A stretch of DNA of 64,000 nt, taken from Punica granatum. Its lineage: Eukaryota > Streptophyta > Magnoliopsida > Myrtales > Lythraceae. The first letter of the stretch is position 1. Each line of letters starts with the position of its first letter. This document shows positions 1 to 11,413 of this stretch, piece after piece. The stretch lies in contig NC_045127.1 in the NCBI RefSeq assembly GCF_007655135.1, positions 9,743,001 through 9,807,000 on the forward strand, written 5' to 3'. Both the position numbers and the translations under genes were made by a program. The notes below the pieces were generated by a model. That model worked only from the letters and a program-made list of their open reading frames with translations, was not told the DNA's origin and searched no databases.

Positions 1-1137
1 CCATTTCATCTCTTTTCGTTACATTAACTGCATCATGCCATAACCTTTACTATTGATAAATAGGAAGAATAAATTTCATAGTTTGACCTTGGGCTCGTAT
101 ACTAATATCTGTTATTGTAGCTAGCAACATGATATGACATGGAAGCTAGAAGTGGGGCTTGAAGGTTTTGCTACACGCGACTCTTTATTATGTAGGTCTA
201 TCTAGCACGGTTAAACCTGGTCTTCGAAATAAGTATGTTCCGCATTTATATCGAAGAAACTATATATGTGGTACTCTTGGAAACTTCAACCTAATGCGCA
301 TGCAGTTTCAGCAATGCTCGGACCTGTGAAGAGAGGTTGCACCCAAATTATTGACCTAAGCCCGTCGTATTCACCTTTTAGACTATTGATGGTATGATAC
401 TGATCAATCCTAAGTCCTTCTGGTGGGCGCAGATCCGTAAATTATGCAAGTGCACGTACGAAAAACCTGATTTGCCGAAAAAGTTTTAATGTCAAGAAAA
501 CACATTATTTTTCAACCTCTAATATTCAATCATGGATCGATGAGGTTTTTTAAAAAAAATTTAATTAAGACACCTGTATATGCAATAATGATTAATTTAT
601 TATTTCTCTTAAAAAAAAACAAAACAAAAGAGTTGATCACTACTCAGAGAATTTACTTTCTCATCAATGGGTGTATATATGATGATGTTTGCCGGCTGAA
701 TATGCGCACTGCAAAGTATTTAGTAGCGGAAGCTCTTCTATATGGACCGGTCAATTAGTCGACCCATTGGAACAAATGCGGCTGAAAAGTTCGCAGGCGG
801 TGGCAAATAGAACGACCGCGCCTGTACCATCATCACTCGAGCTTAATGATCCCAATTAATGATGGTCAGGAGTTCGAGGCCCTGCCAATTCTACCCTCAG
901 TATTTACCATTTTCATTTCCTTGTAGACTTCAGTATTACTAATAATCCGCAATTACAAGTACAGTTACAGGACCTTCCTAGTGTTCTTTTACGTACCCTA
1001 TCTAAAAGCAGAGCCTCCGTCCTCAACCACCAATAGGTTATCATCTATCGATTGGTCTCTGCAAATTCTATGGTAATAATATCGTATATTGATTAGTTAA
1101 TATCTTCTCTCTTTTTCCTTTCTTCTCTTGTGTGCAG

Positions 1138-1224
1138 CAGTGCGCAGATCCTCCAGCAAATATAGTTGATGATGATCTTTCCAAGAAACTGGAGGATGAG
1201 CTTAGGATACAGCCTGACCACTGA
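1138..1224 (+). pseudogene. Isolated terminal exon of an unidentified plant gene (copy A)
   Basis: A pyrimidine-rich tract ending in TGTGCAG is followed by an open 28-codon stretch beginning QCADPPANIV and ending ELRIQPDH before TGA at 1222-1224. The residues are acidic and hydrophilic with a short helical run (DDLSKKLEDEL). The same exon, with one visible residue change (N to D), is in copy B at 46022-46108. A plausible upstream coding stretch lies near 930-1045 (SITNNPQLQVQLQDLPSVLL in one frame), but I cannot join the two with confidence. I do not recognise the protein. It is probably the 3' end of a gene carried along by the duplication. Confidence 0.45.
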
Positions 1225-2409
1225 AGCTTGATGGCATATAGAGAGCAGGTCAAACTATAGCCCCGTAATCGTAAGGATCTTATTTCTAGTAAAAATGGCA
1301 AATATATTTTGCCAATGTAGTGTCTGTCTAGTAATGATATGTGTACGTAACGTTACTGTCATTCGTTTCAATCTTGGCGTTGGAATTTTTGTGTGAGGTC
1401 GTGTATAATTATCGACATAATGTATGCCATGTGGCTGGCTTAGTTACGTCGTTTACACGTCAATTGGTGTACGTCGCGCAATACCTCGGACAGTATTCTC
1501 CGTCATGCTTTCCTTACATAAATCTGCATGGAATTCACATTAAGTCTGTGTAGTTGGGTGCTCCTTCCATGGATGCCGAAGTCAATCATGCAGCAATCGG
1601 ATTTTGGTTGTTTTCTAGGAGCCCGGATTGCTCGACCAGTGTCAGCTGATCAAGTGCATCCAATAGATGGTGACTACATGACCAATCGGGTGTCTAGCTC
1701 GATGCCCAATTTGCAGCAACTAACAATGTTGTCCGCATCAACCGATGCGTGCTTGCACAATGTCACTGACGCTATAATACCCCGACTCAGGAGTTCTTGG
1801 CACGAGCGAAATCTTACCGTTTTTTCGCTAATCGGGCAGTTCCACGCCTCTTAAATCCGAGGGCGAAGGAAGATAAGGAGCCATTCGCTGAAAACTTTCA
1901 CCTGGAACAAATAATACATATTAGGTGATCAGTGTGGATTTTGATTAAAACAGGTTAGTTTTCAGATGAATAATCAAATCTACACATTTTGTGAATTATA
2001 TCTGATTCAATAAAGTGAAATAAACTTGACTTGAGGGAAAGGGTAGTATCGAAATATCACTCTCAAAGAAAAAATTAGCCATGACGAAACGGAACTTGAA
2101 ATTAAGGTATGTACTGTCGCTAATTGACCTTTTGGCTTTGATATCTAACACTGGATATCACCTCTGAGATACTATGTCCTTATGGTAGTTGCATCAAGTT
2201 TGACTTTATTTACTCTTTTTCATTGTTGTGTTCACTTTACTTTTTTCTTCATGGAGTCGGCTGTTGTGATGAAGAAAGGTCCATTATTGTGACAGGAGAG
2301 TGGGTTGGAGAAGAACTTTATAGCATCGTACTAATAGAAAAAATAAATGTCACTTTCGCCTATTATACTAAAACATAGAGACTAATAGAGTTATCAAAAA
2401 AATCTATTA
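1225..2409. other. Non-coding part of the duplicated segment
   Basis: No convincing gene. About 1410-1920 recurs at 38640-39170 and 46420-46930, so this piece exists three times in the window. The 108-codon frame at 1528-1854 is interrupted in copy B, so I treat it as chance. At 2290-2400 copy A has one shortened version of a unit of roughly 170 bp that is present three times in copy B. Confidence 0.6.
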
Positions 2410-3195
2410 GGTTGTGTTTGTTTAGACTTAATATTAAGTGTTGAAAATTTAAATGCTTAAATTTTAAGCACTCAATGAAATGAGTGCTTAATAGATTAAG
2501 TCAAAATTATTTGGGAAAGCAAATTCTGAAAATTTGAGGATTCAATTAACATGTCAGCCTTATATTTTCTTTCCTTTTCACTTTTGCCCCCTACCTTTAA
2601 TTCTTTTACAATTTCTGAAAATTTAAAAAGTTTGAGCCAAAGGTGGTTGGAGCGGTGAGGGCTCCGACGCCGGCCCCACCACCATAGATGAGGTCGCCGG
2701 CCAGCATGGAGGCCACCGACAACCTTGTCTATGGCGGTGGGGGCCGGCTTTGGAGCCCCCACCACCCAATCTCTAGATTGAAGAAGTTCATAACGGAAAA
2801 AAAAAGTCCAAACGAGGTCACCGGCGACATCAATAGGACGGTTCTGGTCGGGATTGGGGTCACCACCGCCCCTTCCTTCAATCGAGTTTCGAACCCCTCC
2901 GTGCCCCTCTCTCTCTCTCTCTTTAACTTCTGTCCAAAATTTGGGAAATGAGACCAAATTGTAAAATAAAAAATGTTCAGGGGCACCACTGCAAATAAGG
3001 CAAAAGTCGCCCCCATTGAGCGTGTCAGCAAAAATAGAGCTGAATGAATAAGTAGCTATTGGTGATTCAACACTTTTTTTTTTCCTTTACTCATTAAATT
3101 AAATCAATTTTCATATTGTATTATCAAGCAAGTTTAACTCAATTAAGTGTTGAATGATTAAATCAAACACTTAATTTGAGTTATCAAACAAAACC
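2410..3195. mobile_element. MITE-like element with GC-rich core (copy A)
   Basis: The ends are imperfect inverted repeats: GGTTGTGTTTGTTTAGACTT at the left and, read from the right on the other strand, GGTTTTGTTTGATAACTC. The flanks are AT-rich and the core (about 2640-2900) is GC-rich with many GGTGG/CCACC runs. It occurs at the same place in copy B (48545-49329), so it was present before the duplication. A target duplication is not resolved (perhaps TTA). No transposase is present. Open frames in the core on both strands are composition artefacts. Confidence 0.5.
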
Positions 3196-3706
3196 TTTAT
3201 CTCTCCTTTATAGTAAATAATATGACAAGACATGACGTAGGGCGGTATTTGCTGTTTCAAATGACTCTATTGACGTGGGTCTAGCATGGTCAACCCCTAG
3301 TCTTCTAACGCGGTGAAACTAAAGAACAATTGTAATATATTATTCGCGTACAAATGCCACAAAACAATCTTCTATAACATGTTGATACCAATTGCAAAAA
3401 CGCCCAAATTACATAAAATTACAATGTCTTCTGCCGCATCATCTTCCAAGTATCTTCCTCATTCATAGAAAGGAAACATTGTGGTCCTCCTCAAGGGTAA
3501 TCCAACAGTGCCTAGTGAGTGGGCACGCTTCTCCTTGGAAGAGCCGAGAGGGAGAGTTAGAGAGAAGAGCTTAAATGTATATTGTAAATTCTTGACCGTT
3601 TGTCAATTTTTGTCTTCTTTTCTATATAACGGGGGGGCAACCATTGAGAGTATTGCCTATATTGTGTACGTACTGGATGATCTTCAAATGTCGGATTGAT
3701 TTTACA
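3196..3706. other. Intergenic, with a 140-bp difference between copies
   Basis: No gene seen. Copy A has roughly 140 bp (about 3306-3445) that copy B lacks; at the corresponding point (about 49433-49440) B runs straight from the GGTCTTC motif into CCAAGTATC. The motif CTTC(C/T) at both edges suggests a microhomology deletion in B or an insertion in A. Confidence 0.6.
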
Positions 3707-3937
3707 ACCTTGTTTGGATTCACAATAAAAAAATTTTAACTTTAACTTTAACTTTAACTCAACACACTACACAACAAAAATACATATTTCCTAAGTCAAA
3801 AATTTTAACTTTAACTTTAACTCAACACACTATACAATAAAAACACACGTTTCCCAAGTCAAATTTATAATCTCATCTCATTTGTTCTTTTCCACAATCA
3901 AAATCAAAGTTACTTTAACTCTGAAACCAAACGCACG
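3707..3937. mobile_element. 231-bp MITE present only in copy A
   Basis: The element starts ACCTTGTTTGG and ends CCAAACGCACG, which are inverted-repeat-like ends. It contains two blocks of the hexamer AACTTT. It is flanked by TACA at 3703-3706 and 3938-3941. In copy B the site reads ATTTTACATGTTTC at about 49691 with a single TACA and no element, so this insertion came after the duplication (or was precisely lost). No coding capacity. Confidence 0.75.
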
Positions 3938-3980
3938 TACATGTTTCCCCTTGATCATGAAAAGTGATTTATTGCAATCT

Positions 3981-4021
3981 ATGTTGATATGATCCTTTTT
4001 TCGGTAGGATCATATCAACAT
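3981..4021. repeat. Perfect 15-bp stem hairpin (copy A)
   Basis: The arms at 3981-3995 and 4007-4021 are perfect reverse complements (ATGTTGATATGATCC) around an 11-nt loop that begins with six T. The same stem is at 49738-49778 in copy B, where the loop has one base changed and the stem none. It could be a structured RNA, a tiny foldback insertion or chance. Confidence 0.6.
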
Positions 4022-4363
4022 CACGATTTTACCAACTACCCATATAAAACATATATAATAATGGAGGAGAAAGTGGACAAAGGATAAACGACTGCATGCA
4101 TTTTATACAAACCAATATTGGGAGTTTGTACTATACGAACGACGTGTTTAATCCATGCAATACAGGAGAGTCAATCACAATTCAGGAATTCAAAAGTTAG
4201 AAGTTGCGGGCGGTAATTAATAACAAAAGAAGGAAAAAAAGAGAAGAAAAAGAAAGGCTCCAATAAGAGAAAGAGAGAGTGAAACAATGGGTCATCAACG
4301 ACTAGATTTGCTTTTTGTGGGCCGAAGGTTTGAATATATTTGCCAACTAAACTACCGCGCCAC

Positions 4364-5325
4364 CTCACCCATCGAGGCATGGAAGCCTTCGCGAAAAACT
4401 GCAGGGGCCTCAAGAAGTTCTCCTGCAGCCAATGTACTTTCGCAGCCAAAGGGGTTTATGCCATCCTCGATAACTGCGAATCACTAGAAGAACTATCAGT
4501 TAAGAGGCTTCGTGGCCTCACTGACGAGACCGTTTTCGATCTGATAGGTCCTGGCGTGGTGGGTGATTCGCTTAGGATGATATTCTTGAAGGAGCTTTAC
4601 AACGGACCAAGCTTCTACCCTTTGATCATCGGCTCAAAGAACCTGAGGACTCTGAGGCTCATGAAGTGCTCGGGCGACTGGGACAGGATGCTGCAGGCGA
4701 TGACAGAGCGGGTGCCCGGCATGGTTGGGATCCATCTGGAGAGGATTCAGGTGAGCGATCTCGGCCTAAATGCCATTTCCAGTTGTCCGAGTTTAGAGAT
4801 ATTCCCCGTGAAGACGCCGTATGCACAAATCTCGGGCTTGCTTCAGTTGCCGAACATTGCAGGCTACTGAGGAAACTTAGTATTGATGGATGCAGGGCAA
4901 ACAGCATTGGTGATCAGGGCTTTGTCTCTGTAGCTACTTACTGCCATAACTTGCAAGAACTTGCTCTTGTCGGCGTGAATGCTACAAGCTTGAGTTTAGG
5001 TTCAATAGCTTCGAATTGCCCAAATTTAGAGCGATTAGCGCTCTGTGGTACCAAGACAGTGGGCAATGCTGAAATTGCGTGCATTGCTGCAAAATGTACT
5101 GCCTTAAAGAAGCTCTGCATTAGGAGCTGCCCGATCATGGATCAGGGAGTAGAAGCGGTAGCTAGTGGGTGCCCTTGTTTGGTGAAAGTGAAGATAAAGA
5201 GGTGTAAATCAGTGACTCGCAGGGCTGTAGGTTGGTTGAGAGCCCGGCGAGAATCACTCACTTTGGATCTGGATACAGTCAGCGATCAAGAACTGGGGGA
5301 TATGACTGGTGGTGGTGACTGGTGA
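4364..5325 (+). pseudogene. F-box/LRR protein of SKIP2/VFB type, 5'-truncated and frameshifted (copy A)
   Basis: Related to plant SKIP2/VFB-type F-box proteins, substrate-binding subunits of SCF ubiquitin ligases. Homology begins abruptly at LTHRGMEAFAKNCRGLKKFS, well inside the LRR region; the N-terminal F-box that would bind Skp1 is absent, and the DNA upstream shows no F-box. LRR-type units follow (NCESLEELSVKRLRGLTDE, HCRLLRKLSIDGC, NCPNLERLALCGTKT, KCTALKKLCIRSC). A one-base deletion near 4822 (TATGCACAA, against TACTGCACAA in copy B) shifts the frame; the rest is read in another frame to the stop at 5325. With no F-box and a frameshift, a working product is unlikely. No intron is visible within the fragment. 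Confidence 0.8.
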
Positions 5326-5575
5326 CGATGCAATGCGAGAAGATGTAATTCGGCAACTGCATATGCATCAGTAATGCATTTGAGTTGAGTTTAGGGATGC
5401 TGACTTCTGGTATGGATGAGATTCGATGTATGATACTCAATTTGAAGGTCCATTTCTGGGAATCACGATTCTTCAGGTTTCTGCGTTACAATCATATACT
5501 GTCGAAAGATGCAGTTGCAAATTGGTATTCTTCATTTTGATCTTGATCTCATTCAGGCACAAACATTTTGGATTC

Positions 5576-5748
5576 TATTTGAGTTTAGGTTCAATAGCTT
5601 CGAATTGCCCAAATTTAGAGCGATTAGCGCTCTGTGGTACCAAGACAGTGGGCGATGCTGAGATTGCGTGCATTGCTGCAAAATGTACTGCCTTAAAAGA
5701 AGCTCTGCATTAGGAGCTGCCCGATCACGGATCAGGGAGTAGAAGAGT
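5576..5748 (+). repeat. Extra 170-bp copy of the F-box LRR region
   Basis: This stretch repeats about 4988-5158 of the F-box pseudogene (TTGAGTTTAGGTTCAATAGC onward) with a few changes, including an extra A that shifts the frame. In copy B the flanking DNA on either side is separated by about 520 bp of different sequence (51330-51850) and the extra copy is absent. Copy A therefore swapped a deletion for a templated filler. Confidence 0.8.
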
Positions 5749-6404
5749 CAAATAATAAGAGTCGAATCTCGACACTGTTCCCCGCATATTGTTGGCTAAC
5801 TTAGGCTTCGGAGAAAGAACCGTAATTCCGCTAGTATTCCTAGATATCTGACCAATGTGGGATAATCAAAGGGGCATCAAGAACTTATATCAACCACATC
5901 TTTAAATAACTCATGGAACAGCCATATTGGATTATAATCGGTCACAAAAACGAAATTATTACTGGGACACTGAATAGTTCATGCCCAGCTCATCATGAAG
6001 TACTGGTTTAGTCGGATTATCTGCCAAGGAGGGCCCGGATATCCTTAAACAAAGAGTACATCCATGGTTGTGCTAATATATTAGCGGCTAATTATGTCAG
6101 GAAGGTGGCCGTTATCGTTAATGCAAGATTGCGTTAGAAAGCCACCAAACGATAATAATCTCACAATCGATTCCGCAACTAACTAGCTAGCTAGTAAAAT
6201 AAATTAGATGGAGTCGGAGCAATTCCATAATATTTGATCATCGTTGTTTTAAGTAAATACTACCACATTGTCCGCTGCATAATAATAAACTACGCGAAGG
6301 GGTCCAAGCAAGCGTAGCTCGGGATCTAATTTTGCTTGGGACAATGGACTCATTAAACCAATTACAATTACTTACACTAATTTTGCTTGGGATCCTTCCG
6401 TTAA
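5749..6404. other. Intergenic part of duplicated segment
   Basis: No gene recognised. It aligns to 51850-52458 of copy B with scattered substitutions and a deletion in B (about 6074-6125 of copy A is missing near 52175). Confidence 0.5.
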
Positions 6405-6653
6405 TCATGCTTCCATTGAGTCAAGTTTTGTGATCCCCATTGTCAATTCGTCATATATCCTCTCACATATTTCCGTTGGATTGACCATCTTGTGGGGCTC
6501 CTTCGAGCCCGCATGACCACAAACATCCAATAAATTAGCTTGTTCGAGGGGTCCCAATTTAATTATTAGTTTTTGGAAAATATTTATGAAAGGAGAAAAT
6601 TTCACCAGAAAACATCCAGTTCGTAATCTCTCTAAATATTTATTCCATCGCAC
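6405..6653 (-). pseudogene. Unidentified coding remnant, copy A
   Basis: An 82-codon frame ending ICERIYDELTMGITKLDSMEA. Copy B (52459-52785) keeps the same frame, extended at the N-terminus to 108 codons and with many conservative differences, which hints at real coding ancestry. No motif or family is recognised. There is no paired start or splice context, so I call it a remnant. Confidence 0.3.
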
Positions 6654-7007
6654 TTCGTAGTCTCTCTAACCTCTTAATTTCATATGAGGATTTATGCCAT
6701 GGCACCATACCTTTCTTTCTTTTCGGATCATGTAATATATTTATTCATCAAAACTTACTTATATATACATATATACGCTTAAGAGGTGAAAAACAAGTTC
6801 TCTTGCTTCACATGTTCATATTAATCAACCAGCAGGTACTGCCTGGTTGATAAGGAATTCCGGAATCAATATGATACAATAGGGACACGGGTGCAAATTG
6901 CACATTGGTTTTAGAGAGATTGATTGATTGGTCAGGAAAGTTATAAAAGAGTTCCGGTATTGTCATTGAGCTTGGCAAGCTTGTATGTGCTACTAAGCAA
7001 CATATCA

Positions 7008-7400
7008 TCAAAAACCGGTACAATCGATGGACTCTTCATTCTGCCCGTAATTTGGCCAAACCCCTAAGTTGGACCTGAAGTCCTCATTACTTTCTACAGT
7101 CGAATTGGCACCTATCATTTGACGTCTTGCCTCTGAGACCTTCTCAAGGCTAAGGCCTGCATGATTGACTGACTCCGTGCAGTGCCCAATTACGCTGGCT
7201 TTGGCTGCACTGATCCTAGGCCACCTTGAGAGCTCCTCCTCCATCAATCGCATAATCTCATAGGTGTCATCAATGGCAACTTCAGCAATACTGCGCTCAG
7301 CTTCACTGGAGTGGATTTGACTGAGGATGTCGTAGCAGTGTCTCAGTAAGGATGACTGGGCTGCTACACGAGGCGTTGATGAAACTCATGTAATTGCTCA
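7008..7400 (-). pseudogene. Unidentified coding remnant with LMEEELSRWPRIS motif, copy A
   Basis: In minus-strand reading there is a coding-like stretch containing LMEEELSRWPRISAAKASVI and LSLEKVSEARRQM, preceded (in copy B, 58393-58727) by a longer open stretch that includes NPVILTKTICYDTLSQI and DDTYEIIRLMEEEL. It looks like a helical, acidic protein. I do not recognise the family. In copy A the upstream part is out of frame. The Ty3 composite of copy B inserted about 75 bp beyond the C-terminal side of this stretch. Confidence 0.35.
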
Positions 7401-8134
7401 GGTTAGGGGTAGCGTATGTAGGCTCTTCCTAAGCCCATGATGATCTAGAGGTTAGCATTGTTAGAGCTACAATAGCACATCGAAAGGGGATGATGGAATT
7501 GATCTTTCAGAACCCCATCTACTTACCTCTTTATTTTCGTTTTCATCTTAACAATGGGTTCCACAATTTTTAAGGTATTACAATTACAAACTGACTTGCA
7601 TCAAATGCCAACTAGTCACAAGTATCTTCATTTAATTGACTCCTAAAAAAACACGTCAATGGATCCGCCAATTAATTAAACCATAACTTAGACCGAATCA
7701 TTCGTGATCATTTGTTCCCAATGCCACGTTGTTGAAGAACCATCAAGAGTTTTGCCACTAGGCAACATTGTGGCCCACAATCGACATACTTAAAGGATTG
7801 TACTTTCATCCGCTGCAAATCATTTGTTAGTTATTGTGTGTGTGGAAACCATTATGTGGTGTGGAGGAAACTGTTATGACCTTTTTTTTGGAAGGTCCTC
7901 ATCATTTGTTAAGTATGTCGATTTTACAATAGACATAGTTAAAGGGTCATACTCTCATCCACTGCAAATCATTTGGACGTCCTCGTAACGCATAACACCA
8001 CATAACAAGGTAAGATTACAAAAAGAATTCCTGAGTAAGCAGCATGGCCTTGTTTTAGTTCGAGGTAATTACTCATCTTATGATGACAACTTCGGTTGAA
8101 TCTGATAGCTATCCAACGAATTAACTATCTCCTT
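7401..8134. other. Intergenic end of copy A with an internal direct repeat
   Basis: No gene seen. A block of about 50 bp (CATCCGCTGCAAATCATTTG and its lead-in GACATACTTAAAGG) occurs near 7770-7830 and again near 7930-7975. Both versions are also in copy B (59120-59165 and 59270-59310), so the repeat predates the duplication. Confidence 0.5.
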
Positions 8135-10250
8135 GATGCCTCATGTTTGAACCTTGTTGGCATTGGCAGTGGCAATGCAGTAAGCTTATGTAGATGGCCC
8201 TACTTGGAATGGACCATGGGCAGGAATAGATTTGGCTCTCCCCTGGACAGCCCCCCTGAGAACATATTCCTCATGGTCGGCCAGGTGGATTTGTACGGAA
8301 GAATTCCAAGCCGTGGGACGGTTACGTCCCTGTCAGTGTAGGTCCACAACCCGAATCAAGCATCTCAATGCTAACCTTCATTAGGTTGTGGCAAGGGAGC
8401 CGATCCACCAAGGAATCAACACCAAGAGAAACAAGTTCTTTGGTGTCGCCCAGGAATGCCGTTCTCTGGAAGAATCCTTGAATTGAAGCTGTGGACTATG
8501 GGACAATCGGACTAGTTCCCCGTGCAGCAGACAACGCCAAAACTGAAATGTAGTTGGACGTGAGGGTCAACACCAGGCTACCTTTCCTTGAGACTGGTGA
8601 TGAGAGCCAGAGCATCCAACAGCACTGGTAGGAAGATCCGAGGGCTTCCCTAAACTAATACGTGGTTGGACTTGGACATGCTCAACAAGTAGCTATTCAC
8701 GAGACTAATGACAAGTAAAACCATAAATAGAGATGCATATGCACTCATATGTTAATACATATACATACATATGTATGTATGCATGATAATGCACAACTAA
8801 TATACATCCTATTTTGGCCCGAGAGCTCGAGCCCAAGTAAGGCCGACATTGGAGGTGGACTAGGAAGGCCATTTCATGCTCATGAGGAAAGCATGACCCT
8901 ATTTGGCGAAGAAAAGTGCAATCTTGACAGACTCAACCAAGAACGGTAGAGGAACGAAAATCATGACAGTGATTGACACACTGCTTCTGCTATGGAGTGG
9001 CCCTGATGGACTTCAATTGGCGAGTTAACATTTTCTGAAGGAAGTTCATTGAATCGACTTCGATTCATACGGTTGAGAAGTTGTGATTTTTGCAAGTTAG
9101 ACTCCTGAACAGCGCGACAGAGCAGCATTTTGACAATTTCGGAGGACAATGCCACTGTCAATCGGAAACAAAGACGCAGGCTTTCCACATCTTTGGCATC
9201 CGGGATCGAGTTACCTTTGAAACAACGTATGGCTTACCCAAAGGTTGCACTCGGGGAGTGAGATACAAGTTGTTCTTCAGACTATGTGCAAACAATGAAC
9301 TTCTGGACAGCTTTGACGCACGAACTTGTAAATTTTGTATGAAATCGAATATGACACATTTTTTCGAGCTATTTTGCCACGGGTACTCACCGAACTAAAG
9401 TTTGGATTTGACAATTGGAATTGCACTTCAGCTCAGTTGAAAAAGCACATAAATCAAAGTCAGGATCGACTTCAACGAGTATGGCACACATCCCAAAGTC
9501 AAACGAGCTTAAGCTTTGACCGGCACATGCCATTTACGTGACCTTCCCTAAAACGTTTGGTACGTCGGAATAGAATGGAATGTAATGAATTATTGTATAG
9601 CGAATATAATTATATTAAGAGAAAATTAGTTATTTTTAAATTGAATTAGAGAAAATGAATTAAATTTAATTAGATGAACTTATTTTTCATGATATCATTT
9701 TATACATTATATGTTTAGATATATAAAACTAAAAGATAATATAGATACATGTAAAACTTAGTAGGAATGATGGAATGGGTATTCCTTAAGTTTTTTGAAG
9801 GAATGACCATTCCATTACGTTGTAAAGAAATTTTCTCCCAAATAGAATACTCTTTCTAACTCATATAAATGTCTCTATATGAGGAAATGGAGTAAAATGA
9901 TGAAATTTTTTCCATTCTATTCTGGCGTATTATCATGATCCGAAATTTCAGCAGAGTTTCTCTTATATTTCCTCAATATCCGTTATCACATAAACTAGTC
10001 ATGTAAAACTTGCTTTCCATAAACTCCAAAATATATATAACCAATCCCGCAACCTCTAATATGTGTGTATATATATATACACTTATCAGGAGATTACTTA
10101 TCCTCACCCGCATCTGTAATCCAACAAGAGTTTCAGGTCGTAACATTTTCAAACACATTCTATACAAAAAGAATACTTATCAAATAACTAAAGTTCCTAC
10201 CTAGTCCTCCAAGCTTATCCCTGATGTCTAAAAAGGTTCTCATGTGCTGC
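8135..10250. other. Unannotated region right of copy A
   Basis: No gene I can name. 8170-8700 and 8960-9190 show moderately open minus-strand frames (for example RMNRSRFNELPSENVNSPIE) with GC content above the surroundings, suggesting decayed coding sequence, but with stops and no recognisable motif. 9550-10200 is AT-rich and holds a short TA-rich run near 10067-10080. Confidence 0.3.
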
Positions 10251-11413
10251 TAATTTAGCTTCTAACTCATCTGAAAAATATATGCAGTGTGTGAGCTGTA
10301 TCATTGTGTAATGGCGGTAAGGAGAGAAGAGAGGGCCAAGCTCCCAAAATAACGAGCGAACAACCCGAAGAACCTTAGGAATCCACCTAAATTATTCGAA
10401 GTCAAAAAAGAACAACTCAAAGAATGAGTTACTCTAGAATATTACTTGATTACTTCAAAGATGACTTGCTTCACATCCTTACACGATCATCCTATTTATA
10501 GAACAACGACACAAGGACTTTTTACCTTCCCTAGACACCCCCATTAACTCTAATTCTATCTTCTCAGATTCTCTCGACACAACTCACGAAAATGACAATA
10601 ACTTTTCCTAAAGAACTCCAAATTACGAACAGTTTGATGCATTGAAAACTAGACTTCTAAGGCTTTCCAATGACATCTTATTTGACCCTATTTAGTGCAA
10701 AAATGACTCAGAAAACTAAGCACGAAATGACTCTATAATTTCAGTCCAACAGCCTTTAATTATATTCTAGAACTATCATATGGTCTTCTCGATTTCTCCA
10801 TCACAGTAAGTACTATATTCCAAAGTAAAATGAATTATTATTAAATAAATATTTAATGGAAAACAATCAACTATTCAAATAAATAATACAATCATATCCA
10901 ATGCAACGATCAACTTACCCGTACACATATGCCGTGTATATATATATATATAAACTATAATAATAATTATATAAATATAGCAACTAAATTTAAGACTTGC
11001 TAACAAATACACACAACTCTTCCAATAATTTCTTTAATATCCAACGACGCATAAACATCAAACATCCATTCATTTAGCGTTCCTTAGCAAATCAGTACAC
11101 AATCACTCGACATATCAAACTCTAGCATCCCAACCATATTCAAGTATAAGAACATATTCCAACAAGCTCAACAATCATCACACCCATCTAATCAATCCGA
11201 ACAAACAATGCACAACACTAGTCAAATAATATAGCCATAGGGTCACATTTCCTTTTGACAAGTTAAGACGGTACAATGACCCCGCACATCTTACTTATAT
11301 CATTCTCAACTCCTAATACCCATATCTCATAAGCGGGGGACACCTATTAACCTTTGGCGGTAAGAGTTGAATTCAATTTGTATTCGTTCGACCCCTTTTT
11401 TCTATTTCATCGG
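10251..11413 (-). other. Probable minus-strand LTR or promoter-like region
   Basis: AT-rich, no open frame. Read on the minus strand there is a good TATA element (TCTATAAATAGG near 10492-10503), followed by a transcribed-leader-like stretch rich in CT. At 11384-11413 there is part of a 40-bp minisatellite unit that resumes at 12788. This suggests one older element, later split by the LTR at 11414. The type of element is not identified. Confidence 0.25.

Larger units (their letters stand above)
1..8134 (+). repeat. Segmental duplication, copy A
   Basis: This stretch is matched in the same order and orientation by 43472-59464 (copy B); the two are nearly identical by eye wherever they align. 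Shared landmarks are a terminal exon (1138 and 46022), a MITE-like element (2410 and 48545), a short hairpin (3981 and 49738), the F-box pseudogene (4364 and 50127) and minus-strand coding remnants near 6405 and 7008. Copy A probably extends left of the window. Homology stops near 8126-8134, where copy B turns into unrelated sequence and a Ty3 LTR. Copy A lacks most of the insertions seen in copy B, so it serves as an empty-site reference. Confidence 0.9.

Noticed and set aside
1528..1854. 108-codon frame in copy A
   Set aside because: The same region in copy B has an earlier stop and in copy C is not open; composition is non-coding.
2496..3031. Frames of 87-153 codons on both strands in the GC-rich part
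   Set aside because: They are inside a MITE-like element, differ in copy B and have no motif.
8096..8341. 81-codon plus-strand frame right of copy A
   Set aside because: Starts inside duplicated non-coding DNA and continues beyond it; no motif, and the other strand looks equally open.
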